Assembly: GCA_036557665.1 (NCBI GenBank)
Contig: DATBHG010000031.1
Coordinates: 62,001-126,000 of the forward strand
DNA: 64,000 bases
Direction: 5' to 3'
Origin: VAZQ01 sp036557665
GTDB lineage: Bacteria > Pseudomonadota > Alphaproteobacteria > Rhizobiales > Xanthobacteraceae
In this document: positions 61,126 through 64,000 of the stretch, piece by piece
Position numbering within the stretch: the first letter of the stretch is position 1
Layout: every line of letters begins with the position of its first letter
Made by a program: the position numbers and the translations under genes
The notes under the pieces: generated by a model
Seen by the model: only the letters and a program-made list of their open reading frames with translations
What the model was told of the DNA's origin: nothing
Databases searched by the model: none

Positions 61126-61506
61126 TTCACGGCTCCCGACCTGCACTTTTGTCTATGCTACGCCGCACCGACACTACCGACCTGAAACGCACAACCACCC
61201 TCGGTAATTTTTTTGTTCCACTCTCCGCGAAGCTCACTCTATGGAACTTTTCGACGGCTTGCCATGAATTTGCTCGCTATTCGCCATTCTCAAGTCGTGA
61301 TTATCGGAGGGCGTGGCACCACGGCCACACTTCAGAATTGCACCGGGAAATTTCGCGATTTCGACGCAAGCGCCGGCGTGGACATTATCAGCGGAGCTCG
61401 TTTTCCAGTGCACGGACATGGCGCGGCATGCGTGCGGCTGTAAGCTCGCCAACGACGGGCAGGGGATCGCAGGCCGAAGCTACGTAGCTCGGCGCGATTG
61501 ATCCGA
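61126..61506. other. Gap with an integrase scrap
   Basis: About 380 bases without an intact gene. Near 61415-61470 the plus strand reads MARHACGCKLANDGQG, matching the MLRHACG..LANDG core of tyrosine recombinases; this is an isolated remnant. The rest shows no recognisable coding content. Confidence 0.55.
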
Positions 61507-62061
61507 TCATCTCTTCGGCGCCGCTTTCTGCTGCGGCTGTTGTTTGGCTGCGGCAGCCGGAGCCGCGGCCACTGGGGTTTCTCCCGCCGGCAACGGTCGG
61601 AGCGAAATTCCGAACACCCGCCAAAGTCCGTTCACCGGCTGGAACAGGAGATCGTATGCGACCGGCGCCGGTCTGGTCGGCAGCGTGCCGGTCAGCCGCA
61701 GCATGTTCTGGTCGTCGATCGACGGAGGTGGGGAGAAATTCGGCTCCAGCAGAACCACCGTAGAAAGGTCGATTTTTTGGTGACGCAGCGACGCAAAGAT
61801 CATCGAGAGATCGGCTGCCGAGTTCTTTGCCTGGAAACCGGGCGCGGAAATGTCGCGCAACACGGTATAGTTGCCGGAGAGGTTTGCCTGGTGCAGCGCC
61901 ACAAGCGTCGTGCGCAGCAGGATCGTAATTGTCTCGGCGTCACCCGGGCTCTGGATCGCGGGACGCGTTCCCGCCTGAACATGACCGGCGGAATCCCCCA
62001 GCAGAATCGCGCCCGCTACCAATATCCAGTGAGCTGCCCTGACCGGATTCCAGCGAGCCAT
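61507..62061 (-). CDS. Secreted small hypothetical protein
   Basis: 184 residues with a signal peptide (ending ..GHVQA). Middle part reads ITILLRTTLVALHQANLSGNYTVLRDISAPGFQ and YDLLFQPVNGLWRVFGISLRP, giving an alpha/beta fold of NTF2-like size. The C-terminus is Ala/Pro/Gln-rich. Function unknown; similar proteins are likely in the order. It is transcribed apart from the adhesin. Confidence 0.65.
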   Translation of the reverse strand: MARWNPVRAAHWILVAGAILLGDSAGHVQAGTRPAIQSPGDAETITILLRTTLVALHQANLSGNYTVLRDISAPGFQAKNSAADLSMIFASLRHQKIDLSTVVLLEPNFSPPPSIDDQNMLRLTGTLPTRPAPVAYDLLFQPVNGLWRVFGISLRPLPAGETPVAAAPAAAAKQQPQQKAAPKR

Positions 62062-62229
62062 GTCGTTTCCACCCTGATCAGCCCCACGCGACGAGGTGGA
62101 ATGTACTTTAGAGTTGACCGTTGTGCCAGCGTGGTGGGCTGGGGCGCTCGGCGCAGCCGGCTATGGATCGAGGTGGCGCGACATTCGACGGCTGAATGGC
62201 CGACTCGCAGATCACCGAGGCCGCACCGC

Positions 62230-62775
62230 TCACACAGCTGTATCAGGCGATGCCTCGAGCGCGCTCTCACGATACTTCTGCACGAGAGCGAGGTAGGAGT
62301 CGGCGCCGAGCGCAACCCACTCCGCTGCTCTCCCGTCGAGCTTCTTCTTGCTTACCGCAGGGTTGCCGGCTGCCAGCGTTCGCGCCGGAATGATCGCTCC
62401 CTCGCGCACGACGCTGCCGGCAGCAATGAAGGAGCCTGCGCCGATGCGCGACCCGCTGAGGAGAATTGCTCCCATCCCGATCAAGCACTCCCTGCCGATG
62501 TGTGCACCATGCAGAATCGCGCAATGGCCGACCGTCACTCGCGCCTCGACGACAAGTCCCTCGGCCGGGGATTCTGCGTGGGCCACGACATTGTCTTGAA
62601 TGTTGCAGCTCTCTCCTATTCGAATCGACCCACAATCCGCTCGCAATACCGCTCCAAACCAGACGCTGGTGCCCTCCCCTATCTCCACGTCCCCTACCAG
62701 AACCGCATTAGGTGCAATGAACGCGCTGGCGGCAATGCGCGGCGAGCGTCCCCGGAATTCAACAATGATCGGCAT
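62230..62775 (-). CDS. Gamma carbonic anhydrase-like protein
   Basis: 181 residues of left-handed beta-helix hexapeptides (AFIAPNAVLVGDVEIGEGTSVWFGAVLRAD, SCNIQDNVVAH, VTVGHCAILHGAHIG, GMGAILL). The metal-site His residues are in AHAES and VGHCAILHGAHIG. Resembles PaaY/CaiE-type and gamma-CA-like proteins. PaaY-type members accompany phenylacetate pathways; a phenylacetate-CoA-ligase-like gene lies 0.9 kb further on the same strand. Confidence 0.88.
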   Translation of the reverse strand: MPIIVEFRGRSPRIAASAFIAPNAVLVGDVEIGEGTSVWFGAVLRADCGSIRIGESCNIQDNVVAHAESPAEGLVVEARVTVGHCAILHGAHIGRECLIGMGAILLSGSRIGAGSFIAAGSVVREGAIIPARTLAAGNPAVSKKKLDGRAAEWVALGADSYLALVQKYRESALEASPDTAV

Positions 62776-62799
62776 GTCGAGGGCGGCCGTCTGTTACCG

Positions 62800-63672
62800 T
62801 CAGTTGGGCTCAGCGCCGGGAAAGTAGGATTCTGCGTTTCGATGAAATATCTTTTCCAGTGCGGCTTGGGGTAAGCCCAATCCTCGCCAGCGTTCCACCA
62901 TCATCTCGTATTTCAACACCGGGTAGTCGCATCCGAACATGATCCGATCCTGCAATCGGCCACCGATCTCGCGCTTGAGCGCGGGGGAGAAGGCTTTCGG
63001 CGACCAGCCGTGCAGCTCATAGCTTACGTTTCCTTTGTGCAGGAGCACCGCGATCATCTCGTCCTGCCAGGGATAGGCAGGCCGAGCCGCCAGGATCTTG
63101 AGCTCGGGAAACCTTGCGGCCACGATATCGATGTGGCGCGGATGGCCGTGGTCCAGGATGATCCCCCGGCCGCCCGGCAAGCCCTGGCCGATACCGGTGA
63201 GCCCGGTGTGGATCAGCACGGGTACTCCGGCATCGATTGAAGTCTTGTAGAATCGATCCCAGATGGGATCGCTGGCGGGGAACCCTCCTTTGACCTGCCC
63301 GATGATGCCAAAGCCGATGAAACCCGCTTTCGCCGCGACCGCGCGCTCGTATTCCTTGATGGCATCCTTGCCCAGCCGCGGGTCGAGCGACAGCCAGTGA
63401 CCGAAGATGACGTCCTTGTGCTTGCGCGCAACCGCGAACGTGTAGTCGTGGAGGGCCTGAATCTCATCCAAAGTCATGGGATAAAGAACTGTAGTGGCCA
63501 GATCCAGCATCACCCGCACGCCGTTGCGCCGGAACGTGTCTGCCATCTCGTCCTCGGTCTGGAAGTCGGCCTTGGTCCCCCAGATCCTTTCCTGGTTTTT
63601 CAGCTCCTCGCCGGTTTGAAAGACGTACCCTGTGCGCGTGCTCCAATGAGAATGGCAGTCGAAGATTCGCAT
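62800..63672 (-). CDS. Amidohydrolase (PF04909-type TIM barrel)
   Basis: 290 residues. Metal-site H7 and H9 in DCHSHW, another His in VLIHTGLTG, and an Asp in MFGCDYPVLKYE. Family members are decarboxylases, hydratases or lactonases of aromatic or ring-opened acids (for example 2-pyrone-dicarboxylate lactonase-like and gamma-resorcylate decarboxylase-like). ATG at 63672 starts the usual MRIFDCHSH. It lies 34 bases after the ligase gene, so co-transcribed. Confidence 0.88.
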   Translation of the reverse strand: MRIFDCHSHWSTRTGYVFQTGEELKNQERIWGTKADFQTEDEMADTFRRNGVRVMLDLATTVLYPMTLDEIQALHDYTFAVARKHKDVIFGHWLSLDPRLGKDAIKEYERAVAAKAGFIGFGIIGQVKGGFPASDPIWDRFYKTSIDAGVPVLIHTGLTGIGQGLPGGRGIILDHGHPRHIDIVAARFPELKILAARPAYPWQDEMIAVLLHKGNVSYELHGWSPKAFSPALKREIGGRLQDRIMFGCDYPVLKYEMMVERWRGLGLPQAALEKIFHRNAESYFPGAEPN

Positions 63673-63706
63673 TTGTCCTTCTCCGGCCGGCCGGGCTTTT
63701 TCGAGG

Positions 63707-64000
63707 TCAGACCTGCTTCTGGAACCGGCGGTCGAGGAGCCGTTTTGCCTTTCCCTCGCGGCCGAGGTTGGCAACATCCGCCAGGCTGCCCTCATCGGCA
63801 AGCTCGACGGCAACCTTCACACCGAGGTCCTCCCGCAATCGCTTCTCGAGATGGTCCTTCAAGCCTTCGATATTGGCGACCGAACGTTGCACTTCGATCC
63901 GCACCGTCATCTCGTCCCGGATTACACCATCGCGCTCGAGCCGATCGACGACGCAGATCCATTCGCCGGTCGTTCGGTCATCGCTTTTGATCGCACGCAG
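63707..64000 (-). CDS. Phenylacetate-CoA ligase-like AMP-binding protein, C-terminal part (partial)
   Basis: Open through the window edge; the last 97 residues are visible. DDRTTGEWICVVDR, then a basic alpha/beta C-terminal lobe (LEKRLREDLGVKVAVELAD) and GKAKRLLDRRF match the C-terminal domain of PaaK-type adenylate-forming ligases. It would activate an aromatic acid as CoA thioester. The start lies beyond 64000. A Met at 63910 is internal, not a start. Transcribed with the amidohydrolase. Confidence 0.75.
   Translation of the reverse strand: MRAIKSDDRTTGEWICVVDRLERDGVIRDEMTVRIEVQRSVANIEGLKDHLEKRLREDLGVKVAVELADEGSLADVANLGREGKAKRLLDRRFQKQV

Noticed and set aside
63707..63910. Stand-alone 67-residue gene starting at 63910
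   Set aside because: The frame stays open upstream to the window edge and matches an adenylate-forming ligase C-terminus, so it is part of a larger gene.

Overview
The window reads as GC-rich chromosome from an alphaproteobacterium, most likely order Hyphomicrobiales (Bradyrhizobium/Xanthobacteraceae-like). Support: an initiator tRNA of alphaproteobacterial type, an NdvA-like glucan exporter, a cobU-cobO-cobQ-cobD-cobC block, a TrpX-type substrate-binding protein with a Tat-like leader, several families of binding protein-dependent importers and short palindromic repeats of the kind common in this order. This is inferred from gene content; no search was run.

Layout. 1-9.3 kb: a solute-binding protein, an NdvA-like ABC exporter with a membrane acyltransferase, an SCP2-type thiolase, a D-Ala-D-Ala carboxypeptidase, a glutathione S-transferase, a Nudix hydrolase and a CHAD protein. 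9.6-13.7 kb: a small accessory zone beside the initiator tRNA, with a HigBA-type and a VapBC-type toxin-antitoxin pair, decayed integrase pieces, a cupin, a frameshifted mini-gene and a HAD phosphatase-like gene. 13.7-18.2 kb: a sugar-kinase-like protein whose motifs are in circularly permuted order, a conserved unknown, a secreted YqgE/AlgH protein, a PPOX-fold protein and small membrane proteins. 18.2-23.2 kb: cobalamin late-pathway genes. 23.3-23.66 kb: an antitoxin followed by a toxin gene cut off by the junction with the next region.

23.66-55 kb is a large accessory catabolic region. It holds three ABC importers (polar amino acid type, branched-chain amino acid type, nitrate/taurine/sulfonate type) plus a lone extra binding protein. 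Its enzymes suit uptake and breakdown of a nitrogen-containing, probably cyclic or amide-rich compound: a TPP-dependent enzyme, two different deaminase-type amidohydrolases, an M20-like protein, a molybdenum hydroxylase large subunit, an N-carbamoyl-amino-acid hydrolase-type enzyme, a nitrilase-fold amidase, two SDRs, an aminotransferase, two related alpha/beta hydrolases, a CaiB-type CoA-transferase, a crotonase, a dienelactone hydrolase and a carboxymuconolactone decarboxylase. A GntR/FCD regulator (51126-51845) sits in it, and near-identical TTGTATAC-type palindromes lie in three divergent promoter regions (33.8, 42.95 and 51.0 kb). This suggests one regulon. The substrate cannot be named from sequence alone.

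55-64 kb: a TrpX-type binding protein, a long YadA-like trimeric autotransporter adhesin with high-order repeats, a GYF_2 membrane protein, a small secreted protein, a gamma-carbonic-anhydrase-like protein, a PF04909-type amidohydrolase, and the C-terminal end of a phenylacetate-CoA-ligase-like gene running off the right edge. No CRISPR array, rRNA, intact insertion sequence or replication origin was seen.
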